Shown here: piece after piece, positions 7,715-16,794 of the stretch
Layout of the letters: the number at the start of each line of letters is the position of its first letter
Position numbering within the stretch: the first letter of the stretch is position 1
DNA from: DATMQA01 sp035566895
GTDB taxonomy: Bacteria > Verrucomicrobiota > Verrucomicrobiia > Limisphaerales > UBA8199
Reading direction: 5' to 3'
DNA: 60,075 nucleotides
NCBI GenBank assembly: GCA_035566895.1
Contig: DATMQA010000028.1
Location: forward strand, 1-60,075
Made by a program: the position numbers and the translations under genes
Notes under the pieces: generated by a model
What the model was told of the DNA's origin: nothing
Database searches by the model: none
Seen by the model: the letters and a program-made list of their open reading frames with translations, nothing else

Positions 7715-10700
7715 ATGGAGCACCCGAACTCTACCGAGCCACTCGAACCATCTCAGCCCCGGCTGAGGGGCTTTTGGAGCCTCATCGCAACACAATTCGA
7801 GGGTGCGTTCAACGACAACGCCCTCAAGATGGTGGTGACGTTCATCGGCTTGAACATGGCGCTTTCACGGGGAATGCACGATGCGCTGGTCCCTTTGACG
7901 GCTGGGTTGTTTTCACTTCCGTTTCTCCTGTTCTCGATGAGCGGCGGGTTCCTGGCAGACCGTTTCAGCAAACGCACTGTCACCATCGGAGTCAAACTTT
8001 TGGAAATCCTGATCATGGCATTCGCCACTGTGGGATTCCTGATGAGAAGCTTGCCAATGGGGTTGGCGGCCATCTTCCTGATGGGCGTCCACAGCGCCAT
8101 TTTCGGGCCTTCGAAATACGGGCTGCTGCCGGAGCTGCTTCCCGAACGGAGGCTCTCCTGGGGCAATGGCATCCTGGAACTCGGCACTTTCCTGGCGATT
8201 ATCACGGGGATGGCCGCGGGGGCGATCCTCTATGACCGGTTCAAGGCCCACGCAGCATGGTCAGGGGCGGTACTCATTCTGCTGGCGGTGGCGGGCCTGA
8301 CGGTCAGCCTGGGCATCACACGTGTGCCTGCGGCTGACCCGCAGAAACAGTTTCGCGCCAACTTTCTGGGCGAGTTGTGGCGGCAGATTCAATTCATGCG
8401 GCGCGACCGCGTGCTCTGGCTGGCGTGCCTGGGCAATATTTACTTCTGGTTCATCGGCCAACTGTTGCAGCAGAGCGTGGTGGATTACGGCGAGAATGTG
8501 CTCAAAATCGGGGAACTGCACACCACCTGGCTGCTGGCGGCGCTGGCCATCGGCATTGGATTTGGCAGTTTCGCGGCAGGCTATTTGTCCGGCGGAAAAA
8601 TCGAATATGGCCTGGTGCCATTGGGCTCGTTGGGGCTCTGCGTTTTCTCGGCCCTCCTTTGGCGGCCGACACTTACGTTCGGCCAGATACTGGCCGTAAT
8701 TGCCGCACTGGGATTCTTTGGCGGGTTCTTTATCGTTCCGATTTCAGCGATTCTTCAGCATCGGCCCGCAAAAGAATCGAAAGGAATCGTGCTGGCAGCG
8801 GCCAATTTGCTGTCCTCTGCGGGCTTGTTCGTGGCGGCCGGAGCTTATTGGGTGCTGGCGGTCGCTTTGCACCTGGGGCCGCGGGGCGTCTTTCTAATCG
8901 GTGCGCTGCTGACCCTGGGCGCCACGGTTTATGTTATCTGGTTACTGCCGGATTCCTTGCTACGGTTCGTACTGTGGCTGCTGACCCATACGCTTTATCG
9001 CATTCGGGTCGATGGCCGTGACCATATCCCGAGCAAAGGCGGGGCGCTCTTTGTCTGCAACCACCTCTCGTTCGTCGATGCGCTGCTGTTGCAAGCCGTA
9101 ACCGACCGCGAGGTGCGTTTTATCGTTTACAAAGGTGTTTACGAACTGCCGTGGATCAAACCCTTTGCCCGGGTCATGCGCGCCATTCCGATTTCTTCCG
9201 AGCTGCGCCCGCGCGAAATGCTCCAATCGCTACGGACGGCGACCGAAGCGATCCAGAACGGTGAGGTCGTTTGCGTTTTCGCGGAAGGGCAAATCACGCG
9301 CATTGGTCATTTGCTGCCGTTCCGGCGCGGCTTCGAGCGAATCATGAAGGACGTTGAGGCGCCCATTATTCCGATCGCGCTGGACGGCGTGTGGGGCAGC
9401 ATTTTCAGTTTTGAAAAGCGGCGCTTCATCTGGAAGCTGCCGCGCCACCTCCCCTACCCTGTCACGGTGAACTTCGGTCCGGCGCTGCCGCCTACGGCGA
9501 CTCCCGTTGAAGTCCGCCAAGCGGTGCAGCAGTTGATGGCGGAGGCCTGGCAGCATCGCAAGGCGCGGATGAAACCGCTTCAGCGCGCTTTGGTGCGGAC
9601 GGCGCGCCTCCATCCGTTCCGGTTTGCGATGGCTGATGCGCAAACGCCCAAGGTCACTTTCGCGGCTGCGCTGATGCGGACGGTTTTTCTGGCGCGCCGG
9701 CTGCGCCAGGTTTGGGCGGGTCAGAAAATGGTTGGGTTATTGGTGCCGCCATCGGTACCTGGAGCACTGGTTAATTTTGCAGCGTTCCTGATGGGCAAGG
9801 TTCCCGTGAACCTTAACTACACCCTCTCGGAAGAAACGCTGGCTTCCTGCATTCGCCAATGCGATATCAAGACGGTCGTCACTTCCAAAGCGCTTCTTGA
9901 AAAGATTAAATTGAAAGTGCCGTGCGAAACGGTGTTTCTGGAGGAGTTGGCGAGCAAACCTGGTTTAGGAGAAAAGGCGGCAGCGCTGTTCGGAACCTTG
10001 CTGCTGCCGGCCGGTTTGCTGGAACGCTGGGTGGGACGTGAGCGCCCGGTGGAACTGGATGACTTGGCGACGGTCATATTTTCCAGCGGGAGCACCGGGG
10101 AGCCCAAAGGGGTCATGCTGAGCCACTACAATATCGGCTCGAACATCGAGCAACTCGAACAAATTTTTGGATTCGATAGACGCGATGGCATCCTCGGAGT
10201 GCTGCCATTTTTCCATTCGTTTGGCTTTACCGGGACGTTATGTCTGCCGGCGGTGTTCGGGGGGCGGGTGGTGTATCATCCAAACCCGCTGGATGGAAAG
10301 GCCATCGGCCCACTCGTCAGCCGGCACGCCCTGACCTTTTTGCTGGGGACGCCCACTTTTCTCCAACTCTACATGCGCAGTTGCTCGGCGGAAGATTTCG
10401 GCAGCTTGCGCCTGGTGATGGCGGGGGCAGAAAAGCTGCCGGAGCGCCTGGCCGCCGCTTTCGAGGAACAATTTGGGATTCGTCCGCTCGAAGCCTATGG
10501 TTGCACGGAGTGTGCCCCGGCGGTCACAGTGAACACTCACGATTTCAGAGCGGCGGGCTTCCGGCAAGTCGGGGCGAAACGCGGCAAGATTGGGCATCCG
10601 GTGCCGGGTTTGTGCGTCCGGATTGTTGAGCCGCAAACCTTCGAGCCGCTGCCGGTCGGCCAAGCCGGGTTGCTATTGGTGCGCGGCCCCAACGTGATGC

Positions 10701-11152
10701 AGGGCTATTTGGGGCGCCCGGATAAGACCGCCGAAGTGATGCGGGATGGATGGTATGTGACCGGCGACATCGCGACGCTGGACGAGGACGGATTCCTGCA
10801 GATCACGGACCGGCTGAGCCGTTTCAGCAAAATCGGCGGCGAGATGGTGCCGCACATCAAGGTGGAGGAGAAACTGCACGAACTGGCCGGCGTGACCGAG
10901 CAAACATTCGTCGTGGCCGGCGTGCCCGATGAAAGGAAAGGCGAGCGGCTGGTGGTCTTGCACAAGCTGGTGGACGGGCAGTTGAAGGGTTGCCTGGAAA
11001 AGCTCGCCCAATGCGACCTGCCGAACCTCTGGAAACCGCGCGCCGAACAGTTTTTCTATATCGAGGCCCTGCCGTATCTTGGGACGGGGAAACTGGACCT
11101 GCGCAAGGTGCGGGAGATGGCGGTCAAGCTTTCGACCGCACCGGGAGATTGA
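7715..11152 (+). CDS. LplT-PlsC-acyl-ACP synthetase fusion (Aas-like lysophospholipid re-acylation protein)
   Basis: A 1145-residue inner-membrane protein with three domains. Residues ~15-420 form an MFS permease of the LplT type (QFEGAFNDNALKMVV; about 12 helices). Residues ~430-620 form a PlsC acyltransferase with CNHLSFVDALLL near residue 448 (the HX4D catalytic motif) and FAEGQITRIGHLLPFRRGFE. Residues ~650-1140 form an AMP-binding acyl-ACP synthetase with VIFSSGSTGEPKGVMLSH near 788 and DGWYVTGDIATLDEDGFL. In E. coli LplT and Aas are separate proteins that flip and re-acylate lysophospholipids; here both are one chain. The ATG at 7715 is preferred to a TTG 18 bp upstream; neither has a clear Shine-Dalgarno. 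Confidence 0.9.
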   Translation: MEHPNSTEPLEPSQPRLRGFWSLIATQFEGAFNDNALKMVVTFIGLNMALSRGMHDALVPLTAGLFSLPFLLFSMSGGFLADRFSKRTVTIGVKLLEILIMAFATVGFLMRSLPMGLAAIFLMGVHSAIFGPSKYGLLPELLPERRLSWGNGILELGTFLAIITGMAAGAILYDRFKAHAAWSGAVLILLAVAGLTVSLGITRVPAADPQKQFRANFLGELWRQIQFMRRDRVLWLACLGNIYFWFIGQLLQQSVVDYGENVLKIGELHTTWLLAALAIGIGFGSFAAGYLSGGKIEYGLVPLGSLGLCVFSALLWRPTLTFGQILAVIAALGFFGGFFIVPISAILQHRPAKESKGIVLAAANLLSSAGLFVAAGAYWVLAVALHLGPRGVFLIGALLTLGATVYVIWLLPDSLLRFVLWLLTHTLYRIRVDGRDHIPSKGGALFVCNHLSFVDALLLQAVTDREVRFIVYKGVYELPWIKPFARVMRAIPISSELRPREMLQSLRTATEAIQNGEVVCVFAEGQITRIGHLLPFRRGFERIMKDVEAPIIPIALDGVWGSIFSFEKRRFIWKLPRHLPYPVTVNFGPALPPTATPVEVRQAVQQLMAEAWQHRKARMKPLQRALVRTARLHPFRFAMADAQTPKVTFAAALMRTVFLARRLRQVWAGQKMVGLLVPPSVPGALVNFAAFLMGKVPVNLNYTLSEETLASCIRQCDIKTVVTSKALLEKIKLKVPCETVFLEELASKPGLGEKAAALFGTLLLPAGLLERWVGRERPVELDDLATVIFSSGSTGEPKGVMLSHYNIGSNIEQLEQIFGFDRRDGILGVLPFFHSFGFTGTLCLPAVFGGRVVYHPNPLDGKAIGPLVSRHALTFLLGTPTFLQLYMRSCSAEDFGSLRLVMAGAEKLPERLAAAFEEQFGIRPLEAYGCTECAPAVTVNTHDFRAAGFRQVGAKRGKIGHPVPGLCVRIVEPQTFEPLPVGQAGLLLVRGPNVMQGYLGRPDKTAEVMRDGWYVTGDIATLDEDGFLQITDRLSRFSKIGGEMVPHIKVEEKLHELAGVTEQTFVVAGVPDERKGERLVVLHKLVDGQLKGCLEKLAQCDLPNLWKPRAEQFFYIEALPYLGTGKLDLRKVREMAVKLSTAPGD

Positions 11153-11162
11153 TTGGGCCGGC

Positions 11163-11627
11163 TCAGAGCGGCAGGTATTCGGACTGAATGCCTTTCGCGT
11201 CGCAATGCAAAATCGCCACGCTGCGCGCCATGCCGAAGCGCGAGTGACCGGCGTAGCCAGGGTTGAAGAAAAGTGTTCCGCCGATGGTTTCGGAAAAGGG
11301 TTTGTGCGTGTGGCCAAACACCAGGACGTCGGGGTGCGCGCGAGCGATGCGGTCGCGCAAGGAGTCGTTCAGATCGTGAGGATTGACAATGTGGTGGAGC
11401 AGGAACTTGCGGTCGGCGAGTTCGACCTTCTGGGTTTCGCGGTAGTGGAATCCGGGATCATCCGTGTTGCCCATAACCGCGGTGACGGGCGCGATTTGCT
11501 CCAGCTCCCAGAGAATTCTCGGCGAACCAATGTCACCTCCATGAAGGATGTGTTCAACGCCAGCAAAGAGCTTCGGGATTTGGGGGTCGAAGAAGTTATG
11601 GGTGTCGGAGATGACGCCGAGTTTCAT
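11163..11627 (-). CDS. YfcE/MJ0936-type metallophosphodiesterase
   Basis: A 154-residue calcineurin-like phosphoesterase, the usual length for the YfcE/MJ0936 family. All metal-binding motifs are present: GVISDTHNFFD at the N-terminus, HGGDIGSPRIL, VMGNTDDPG, LLHHIVNP, and FGHTHKPF with a final NPGYAGHSRFG. Family members hydrolyse phosphodiesters in vitro; the physiological substrate is usually unknown. It converges on the acyltransferase fusion gene with only 10 bp between stops. Its upstream region carries a heptamer repeat array. Confidence 0.9.
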   Translation of the reverse strand: MKLGVISDTHNFFDPQIPKLFAGVEHILHGGDIGSPRILWELEQIAPVTAVMGNTDDPGFHYRETQKVELADRKFLLHHIVNPHDLNDSLRDRIARAHPDVLVFGHTHKPFSETIGGTLFFNPGYAGHSRFGMARSVAILHCDAKGIQSEYLPL

Positions 11628-11656
11628 GGAAGGCCGTGTGGTGTGTCAGCGTGTTG

Positions 11657-11719
11657 CGTGAAACGTGAAACGTGAAACGTGAAACGTAAAACGTAAAACG
11701 TAAAACGTAAAACGTGAAT
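11657..11719 (+). repeat. Heptamer array, CGTGAAA x4 then CGTAAAA x4
   Basis: Four CGTGAAA units are followed by four CGTAAAA units and a partial ninth, CGTGAAT, all in phase. The array lies between two leftward genes, downstream of the DUF6580 gene and upstream of the phosphodiesterase gene. Related arrays are at 24589, 25755 and 59190. Confidence 0.92.
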
Positions 11720-11755
11720 TTTAAATCCGGGGGTTCACCTCTAAAGCTTCGTCCA

Positions 11756-12376
11756 TTACGCCTTGGCTTCACCCGGCGCCTGGTCGCCTTCGGGTTCTTC
11801 AGCAGGTTCTTCCTGGGGCTCCTTTGCCTCGGCCGGCTCGGCGGCTTCGGTGAGTTTCATGGCACCGGCAAAGAGGCCCGTAAAGAGGCCGCCGCTCATC
11901 AGTGTGTTTCGGAAAAAGGTCCAGGTGGGCGGGTAACCCGGCAGGCCGTTGCTGAGTGCTTGAATCCAACCGGCCAGCGTTTTGGCATATTCGGGATTGT
12001 AGAGCCAGGAAGCGGTGTTGGTGACCAAGTAGAAAAGAACGGCGCCTAGCAAACCGCCACAGAGAAGTTTCAGCCACGACATGCGCGCGGAGAACAAACA
12101 GCCCAACGCGACGAGGCCGGCGAACGACAGCACCTTGACCAGCATGTAGGCGCTGAAAAGAGTTTGATGATAGTAAAAAAGGTTGAGGAGAATATCGGTG
12201 ACGACCATCGTGCCCAACGGCAGCCACCATTTCATTTTGCCGGGAAAGAACGCGCCGGCGCAAAAGGCCAAGGCGTAAAACGCGCTGAAATTCGGAGGGA
12301 ACAACCCCGGCCAGCGCGAGAATGCGGCCAGCAGCATAAAAGCGTAGGGCAGCAGCTTACTCCATTTTCCGTTCAC
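11756..12376 (-). CDS. DUF6580-like integral membrane protein
   Basis: The 206-residue product has five or six membrane helices. It starts with LLPYAFMLLAAFSRWPGLFPPNFSAFYALAFCAGAFF, which matches the pattern I associate with DUF6580 (a conserved Asn-Phe-Ser after the first helix). It ends in an acidic cytoplasmic tail rich in Glu, Pro and Ala (EPAEAKEPQEEPAEEPEGDQ). The function is unknown. The GTG at 12376 has a GGGGAG upstream and starts immediately before helix 1; an ATG 69 bp upstream would add a segment without membrane or domain character, overlapping the next gene's stop. It is last in a leftward set with two oxidoreductases. Confidence 0.7.
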   Translation of the reverse strand: MNGKWSKLLPYAFMLLAAFSRWPGLFPPNFSAFYALAFCAGAFFPGKMKWWLPLGTMVVTDILLNLFYYHQTLFSAYMLVKVLSFAGLVALGCLFSARMSWLKLLCGGLLGAVLFYLVTNTASWLYNPEYAKTLAGWIQALSNGLPGYPPTWTFFRNTLMSGGLFTGLFAGAMKLTEAAEPAEAKEPQEEPAEEPEGDQAPGEAKA

Positions 12377-12441
12377 AATTCGAGCATACTCCCCAGGTGA
12401 AGAATGACAAGCTATCCTGCAGGCATGAAGTGAGCCGATTC

Positions 12442-13785
12442 TCACTCCTGTTTAGCTGCTTCAACGCGGTGGCTTAGCCGATACGCCTCCGTCGAGACGT
12501 AATACTTGGCGAGCATGTTGGGCACTTCCCAATCGGGCATTTTCTCACCCGCCAGGAAATGGAGAAAGCGCTCGGTGACCTGCGCGAAATGGGCCTCGTG
12601 GGTGACACTGTATTTTTCGGGGATGACGATTTCCCAGAGGTTGCCGGCCGGCTTGACGTCCACGCCAGGCCAGGTGGCGCACAGTTTGGAGACGGCACCG
12701 CGCAAGGTTTTTTCGAATTCATCGGCGGGGACGCCGGATTTGCTTTCGACGTAGAGCGTGGCTTGAAAATGCTGAGCTTCGCCCTGGTTGATCACCAGGT
12801 TAGCGCGGGTGCCCCGCAGCAGCGAATGATGGGTGTCCTTCGCACCGGGCGGGGCCTCGAACCGCCAGCGCGCGGTGACCTTCGCATAGACGCCGCGCAG
12901 GGTGTACGCGACATTGCCATTCTGGAAGACGTCGAGGTTGCCGTCCACGCCAACATCCTTCTTGAGATAATCGGGATACTGCTCCAACCCGGTGGCGCGT
13001 TTAAACTGCGCGGGCGTGAGCTTGGTGGGCCAGCGGCCGGCCTTGAGCACTTTAATGTCCTTCTTCCAGTCCAATGCCTGGTCGGAGAAACATTCCCACT
13101 GGACGAGGTCCACGAGGTGGGTGCCGACGTCCATGACGGCCTCGCCCTGCTGGCGGACATCAAAGAACCACGCCGGACGGGTCAAAGGCTTGCCGGCAAC
13201 CTCCTTGAAAAAATGATGGACGCTTTCCATGACAACGGCCGGCCCTTCCGCGCTGCCCTTCTGGAGGGTGCCGAACAGCTCCGGCATCCGGGCCAGTTCG
13301 CGTTGCAGGATAGTAGTGATCTCAAAGCGCTCGGTCATGATGTCATAGAGCAGAAGCTTGTCCCTGGCGGCGCGGTCAAAATCCTTACGCAGCAGAGCGA
13401 AGCCCTCCGGAGTGATGGCCATCGGTTTGTCGGCGAGGACATTGAAGCCGGCCTTGATCGAGCGGTCGATATATTCGGTTTTGCGCAGATTGTTGCCGGC
13501 CAGCACGACGACGTTGCCGGCTTTTCCCTTCACCATGCGTTCGAGGAAATCGGGGCCAGCATAGACCTTCTCCCCCCAGTGGGTTGGGTTCTCGGCACGG
13601 GTGTTGAAGCTTTGGACGCGCTGGAGGTGTTCCTGCAGGTCGGGGCCTTCCGGGGCATAGACGTGGACGACCGGACTGACCTGAGGGTACATGAGTTTCT
13701 GGACCAGCCCGGCATGGAAGTGTCCCGGGTCGAGAGTGATGAGGCGGACAGTCGGTTCGGCAGCCGGCGCGGGTTGTGGGGTCAT
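12442..13785 (-). CDS. Gfo/Idh/MocA-type oxidoreductase with Oxidored_C-like C-terminus
   Basis: A putative NAD(P)-dependent sugar oxidoreductase of 447 residues. The Rossmann start VRLITLDPGHFHAGLVQ, then VVLAGNNLRKTEYIDRSI and the substrate-site NVLADKPMAI (DKP in place of the usual EKP), are visible. HFFKEVAGKPLTRPAWFFDVRQQGEAVMDVGTHLVD marks the second domain. The ATG at 13785 has GGAG seven bases upstream. However, the frame stays open upstream through a dispersed repeat to an ATG at 13926 just after the previous stop. That longer form would add a signal-peptide-like stretch (LRISAFGFICALASWSTFM). Homologues are often exported, so the true start is unresolved. Co-directional with the Tat oxidoreductase upstream. 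Confidence 0.82.
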   Translation of the reverse strand: MTPQPAPAAEPTVRLITLDPGHFHAGLVQKLMYPQVSPVVHVYAPEGPDLQEHLQRVQSFNTRAENPTHWGEKVYAGPDFLERMVKGKAGNVVVLAGNNLRKTEYIDRSIKAGFNVLADKPMAITPEGFALLRKDFDRAARDKLLLYDIMTERFEITTILQRELARMPELFGTLQKGSAEGPAVVMESVHHFFKEVAGKPLTRPAWFFDVRQQGEAVMDVGTHLVDLVQWECFSDQALDWKKDIKVLKAGRWPTKLTPAQFKRATGLEQYPDYLKKDVGVDGNLDVFQNGNVAYTLRGVYAKVTARWRFEAPPGAKDTHHSLLRGTRANLVINQGEAQHFQATLYVESKSGVPADEFEKTLRGAVSKLCATWPGVDVKPAGNLWEIVIPEKYSVTHEAHFAQVTERFLHFLAGEKMPDWEVPNMLAKYYVSTEAYRLSHRVEAAKQE

Positions 13786-13789
13786 GAAC

Positions 13790-13916
13790 GTGCTCCAAGA
13801 GGCCAAGGCGCAGATAAATCCGAAGGCAGAAATCCGAAGCCCGAAAGAAGGCCGAGAGCCGAAACCCGAAGTCCCCGAATCCGGATTGGCAGAATGATTA
13901 GGGCAGAACGATTCTG
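13790..13916. repeat. Composite AAATCCGAA / GGCAGAATGATT repeat
   Basis: On the + strand, imperfect CGAA-phased units (AAATCCGAAGGCAGAAATCC, CGAAACCCGAAGTCC) are followed by GGCAGAATGATTAGGGCAGA at 13888. The same order of motifs recurs at 26763-26813, and the second half recurs at 7523. It lies between two leftward oxidoreductase genes. Confidence 0.75.
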
Positions 13917-13930
13917 AATTTCCCATAGGG

Positions 13931-15334
13931 TCAGGCTTTCTTGAGCGCGCAATCGGTCCCGTAAGGGGCGCGTTGCGGGCGCGAGCGCATGGCGTTGGCT
14001 TCATCGTCGTTCGCGAAAACTTCTTTGACGGGGTCCCAGCGGAGCTTGCGGCCGAGCTTCATCGCGATCCAGCCGATCTCGCAGGCGCTGGTCGAGCGGT
14101 GGGCTTTCTCGGGAGTGGTGGCGCACGGTTTTCGGCTCTGGATGCTCTTCAGCCAGTCGAGATGATGGTCTTCGCTTTTGTAGAGATGGATTTCATTGGG
14201 CCCGATTTCCGAATTCATAATTTTCGGGCTGCTGGCCGCAAAGGCTTTGCTGTTACCGGTGGTGGGATCACTGGCGGTGGCTTTAGCGGAGCCGCGGCTG
14301 ACAAAAACCCAGCCATCGGAGCCTTCAAAGCGCACGCCGTTGGGAAATTTGTTATCGATGATCATGGTCACGCCGTTGGCGTATTTCATCTCGATATGAT
14401 AGGGGCCGTGAACATTCCAGAGGCCCTTCCTGGGGAACTCAGCTTTGGCTTCGGCCTCGATGGGACCGGTCAGCTCGGTGTCCATGCCCCAATGGGCAAT
14501 ATCGACATGATGGGAGCCCCAGCCAGTGATCATGCCCAGGCAATAGGATTCAATGCGGAGCCAACCGGGCCGGGAGAAATCGTTCTGGGGATGGACGCGC
14601 TCTTCGGTGTAGGGGACAACCGGAGTGCAGCCCAGCCACATATCGTAGTTGAGATTGGGGGGAACCGGCATGGGGGTTTCGTTTCCGCCCGAGGGGTCGG
14701 TGGGCAGGCCGATCTGGACCGTGTGGAGCTTGCCAACGCGGCCATTGCGCACCAGCTCGCAAGCGCGCCGGAACTGGGGCCAGGGGGCGTCCGACCGTTG
14801 CTGGCTGCCGATCTGGAAGGCGCGAGCTTTGAGGCGAAGCGTATCGCTGACGGCGCGTCCTTCGACCAGAGTCATCGAGAGCGGTTTCTGGACATAAACA
14901 TCTTTACCCGCCAGGGCGGTGGCGATGACGGGTTCGGAATGCCAGTGGTCGGGGGTGCTGATGGCGACGGCGTCAATGGCGGGATCTTTGAGCATTTCGC
15001 GATAATCGCCGTAGGTCTTGACCGCCATGGCCTTTTCGCTGCCGGTCTGTTTGGCGTAGTGCGCCTCGATATATTCTTTGGCGTTGGCCAACCGCTTCGA
15101 ATCCAGGTCGCACACCGCAACGTAGCGGGCGAGGTCATGTTTAATGATGCCGGGCAGGTCCATCTCATGGGCAATACGGCCACAACCGATGTGGGCGACG
15201 TGGATTTTTTTGCTCGGCGCATTTTGACCGAACACCGAAGACGGAACGATGGTGGGCAGGGCGACGGCGCCGACGGCGCCGGCCATTGAAACCCTGAGAA
15301 ATTGCCGTCTTGATAATTGCAGATGGTCTTTCAT
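13931..15334 (-). CDS. Tat-exported Gfo/Idh/MocA oxidoreductase
   Basis: A 467-residue protein starting with a twin-arginine signal, SRRQFLRVSMAGAVGAVALP, so it should be exported folded with its nicotinamide cofactor and act in the periplasm. The mature part shows the Rossmann motif VAHIGCGRIAHEMD, VAISTPDHWHSEPV, and YVQKPLSMTLVEGR (QKP variant of the EKP motif). The C-terminal dehydrogenase domain includes GWGSHHVDIAHWGMD. The ATG at 15334 places the Arg pair near residue 9; an upstream ATG would add 18 residues that disrupt a normal Tat n-region. Relatives oxidise sugars or glycosides; the substrate is unknown. It follows the ThuA-like gene and precedes a second oxidoreductase. Confidence 0.92.
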   Translation of the reverse strand: MKDHLQLSRRQFLRVSMAGAVGAVALPTIVPSSVFGQNAPSKKIHVAHIGCGRIAHEMDLPGIIKHDLARYVAVCDLDSKRLANAKEYIEAHYAKQTGSEKAMAVKTYGDYREMLKDPAIDAVAISTPDHWHSEPVIATALAGKDVYVQKPLSMTLVEGRAVSDTLRLKARAFQIGSQQRSDAPWPQFRRACELVRNGRVGKLHTVQIGLPTDPSGGNETPMPVPPNLNYDMWLGCTPVVPYTEERVHPQNDFSRPGWLRIESYCLGMITGWGSHHVDIAHWGMDTELTGPIEAEAKAEFPRKGLWNVHGPYHIEMKYANGVTMIIDNKFPNGVRFEGSDGWVFVSRGSAKATASDPTTGNSKAFAASSPKIMNSEIGPNEIHLYKSEDHHLDWLKSIQSRKPCATTPEKAHRSTSACEIGWIAMKLGRKLRWDPVKEVFANDDEANAMRSRPQRAPYGTDCALKKA

Positions 15335-15422
15335 AGATGATTTTGAATGTTTTCGAACAGAATTGGCCGGTGAGTTCCCGCGCTTCAACTGCTCGGCTTT
15401 TTCCTCATTTGACTCGTTTAAC

Positions 15423-16223
15423 CTACTTAACTGTTTTTACGTTTTCCGGCCCTTTGGTTTCGCCCATCGCCCAGAGAATCCCGCCGAGGATGTGTTTGGT
15501 AAAGACGGGATCGGAATAGTGTTCCTTTTGGTGGCCGAGAGCGGTGTACCATTCGCGCCCGCCGTCATACTGATGGGACCAAGCGAGCGGAAACTCGTCA
15601 CCGAATTTTTTGCCTGGGTATTTTTCCTTGCCCGGGTCGTCGAGGTTGGTCAGCTCACCAGCCAGCAGTACATGCAATCCCTCGGGCATGTTATCGACAT
15701 AATAGAATTCATCGATCCATTCGAAAGTGGCGGGGAAGTGCGCGGTGGAAATGTCTTTGGGGTCCTTCACGCGGACGGTGAACTTTTGCAATTTGGCGTG
15801 GCGGCTGAATTTCCCGCCGAGTACGGACCAAAACCAGGGCCATTGGCGCATGGAACCCGAAGCGGAATGAATGCCGACGAAGCCGCCGCCCGCGCGGATG
15901 TAGGTTTGGAGCGCGTCCTTTTGCTCATCGTTATCCAGAATCTCGTTATTGGTGTTGTCGAAGATGATGGCCTTGTACTTTTTGAGATTCGCGGGCGAGA
16001 AAGCCGTGGGGTCGTCGGAGACATCGACGGCGAAGTTATTTTCGGCGCCGAGCTTTTGGATAGCTTCGACGCTGGCGGCGATATTGTCGTGGACGTAAAG
16101 GCGGGGGCCGATTTGATTCCTGGTATAAAGGAGAACGCGACGGTCCGGTTCAGCGGCCCGGAGGAACCCCGGCGCGATGCCGAGAAGGATGCAAATAAGG
16201 GAATTCCGGATTACGGCGTGCAT
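15423..16223 (-). CDS. Secreted ThuA-like domain protein
   Basis: The 266-residue protein has a Sec signal peptide (SLICILLGIAPGFLRAAEP, cleavage near residue 24) followed by one ThuA/trehalose-utilisation domain with a class I amidotransferase-like fold. Motifs visible are VLLYTRNQIG, IIFDNTNNEILDNDEQKDAL, GGGFVGIHSASGSMRQWPWF, TFEWIDEFYYVDNMPEG and PLAWSHQYDGGREWYTALGHQ. These are typical of verrucomicrobial and planctomycete ThuA proteins near Gfo/Idh/MocA genes, where they are thought to help break down keto-sugars. It is first in the leftward group of three. Confidence 0.9.
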   Translation of the reverse strand: MHAVIRNSLICILLGIAPGFLRAAEPDRRVLLYTRNQIGPRLYVHDNIAASVEAIQKLGAENNFAVDVSDDPTAFSPANLKKYKAIIFDNTNNEILDNDEQKDALQTYIRAGGGFVGIHSASGSMRQWPWFWSVLGGKFSRHAKLQKFTVRVKDPKDISTAHFPATFEWIDEFYYVDNMPEGLHVLLAGELTNLDDPGKEKYPGKKFGDEFPLAWSHQYDGGREWYTALGHQKEHYSDPVFTKHILGGILWAMGETKGPENVKTVK

Positions 16224-16320
16224 AGCAGGTTATCAATTCGGCGGCATCGGCGAGCCACACATGCCGGGTGGCCAGTGGCGTTATTATGGGCCGGGCGGGG
16301 ATGGGATCAAGTGCTATTCT

Positions 16321-16605
16321 GCGCTGATCATCGAAGTGCTGTGCGACTCAACAGAGGCCTACGATCGGGGCAAAAAGTTCGAACATTACCGCCAGATCGC
16401 AAGCCGCCGGGAATATCTGGTGGTCAGTCAAAAGGAACCGCGCATCGAACAGTTTATTCGGCAACCTAATGGGGAATGGAATCTGAAAGAAGCGGGCGGG
16501 CTGAGCGGCGAGGTGAAGCTCCCTTCAGTTGATATTGTCCTTAGACTGAGCGAAGTCTTTGCAAAGGTTCAGTTTACTCCTGCCAGGCTGAGGACAAGGA
16601 CCTGA
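16321..16605 (+). pseudogene. C-terminal remnant of an Uma2-family (DUF820) endonuclease-like protein
   Basis: The frame from 16321 reads ALIIEVLCDSTEAYDRGKKF, then EHYRQIASRREYLVVSQKEP and RIEQFIRQPNGEWNLKEAGG, ending at 16605. This matches the second half of Uma2 proteins, including the IxEVLxxSTExYDRxxK strand with the Glu and Lys of the PD-(D/E)XK-like fold. The N-terminal ~90 residues, including the first catalytic acidic residue, are missing; upstream sequence runs into the divergent ThuA gene start. It is probably a dead fragment left by deletion. Confidence 0.75.
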
Positions 16606-16710
16606 TTCGGCACTACGACATCTATGGTTGCCGTGGAGGGATGTCTTTCGAATTCGACGCCGAGGGGTGCGCCTGCATTTCAAGCCTTCGGGGCAGAACC
16701 AGCCTTATGA

Positions 16711-16794
16711 GGCAGGCCGTTGGCCTGCAACTGCAAATCGGTACGATGAACCAGGCCTTCGGCCTGGGCTGGTATGAGACAGGCCGTTGGCCTG
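16711..16794. repeat. Cluster of three CAGGCC-N3-GGCCTG hairpins
   Basis: Three small perfect palindromes occur within 84 bp: GCAGGCCGTTGGCCTGC (16711-16727), CCAGGCCTTCGGCCTGG (16751-16767) and CAGGCCGTTGGCCTG (16780-16794). They lie in the 341-bp region between the Uma2 remnant and putA, in which I see no complete gene. Confidence 0.85.
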
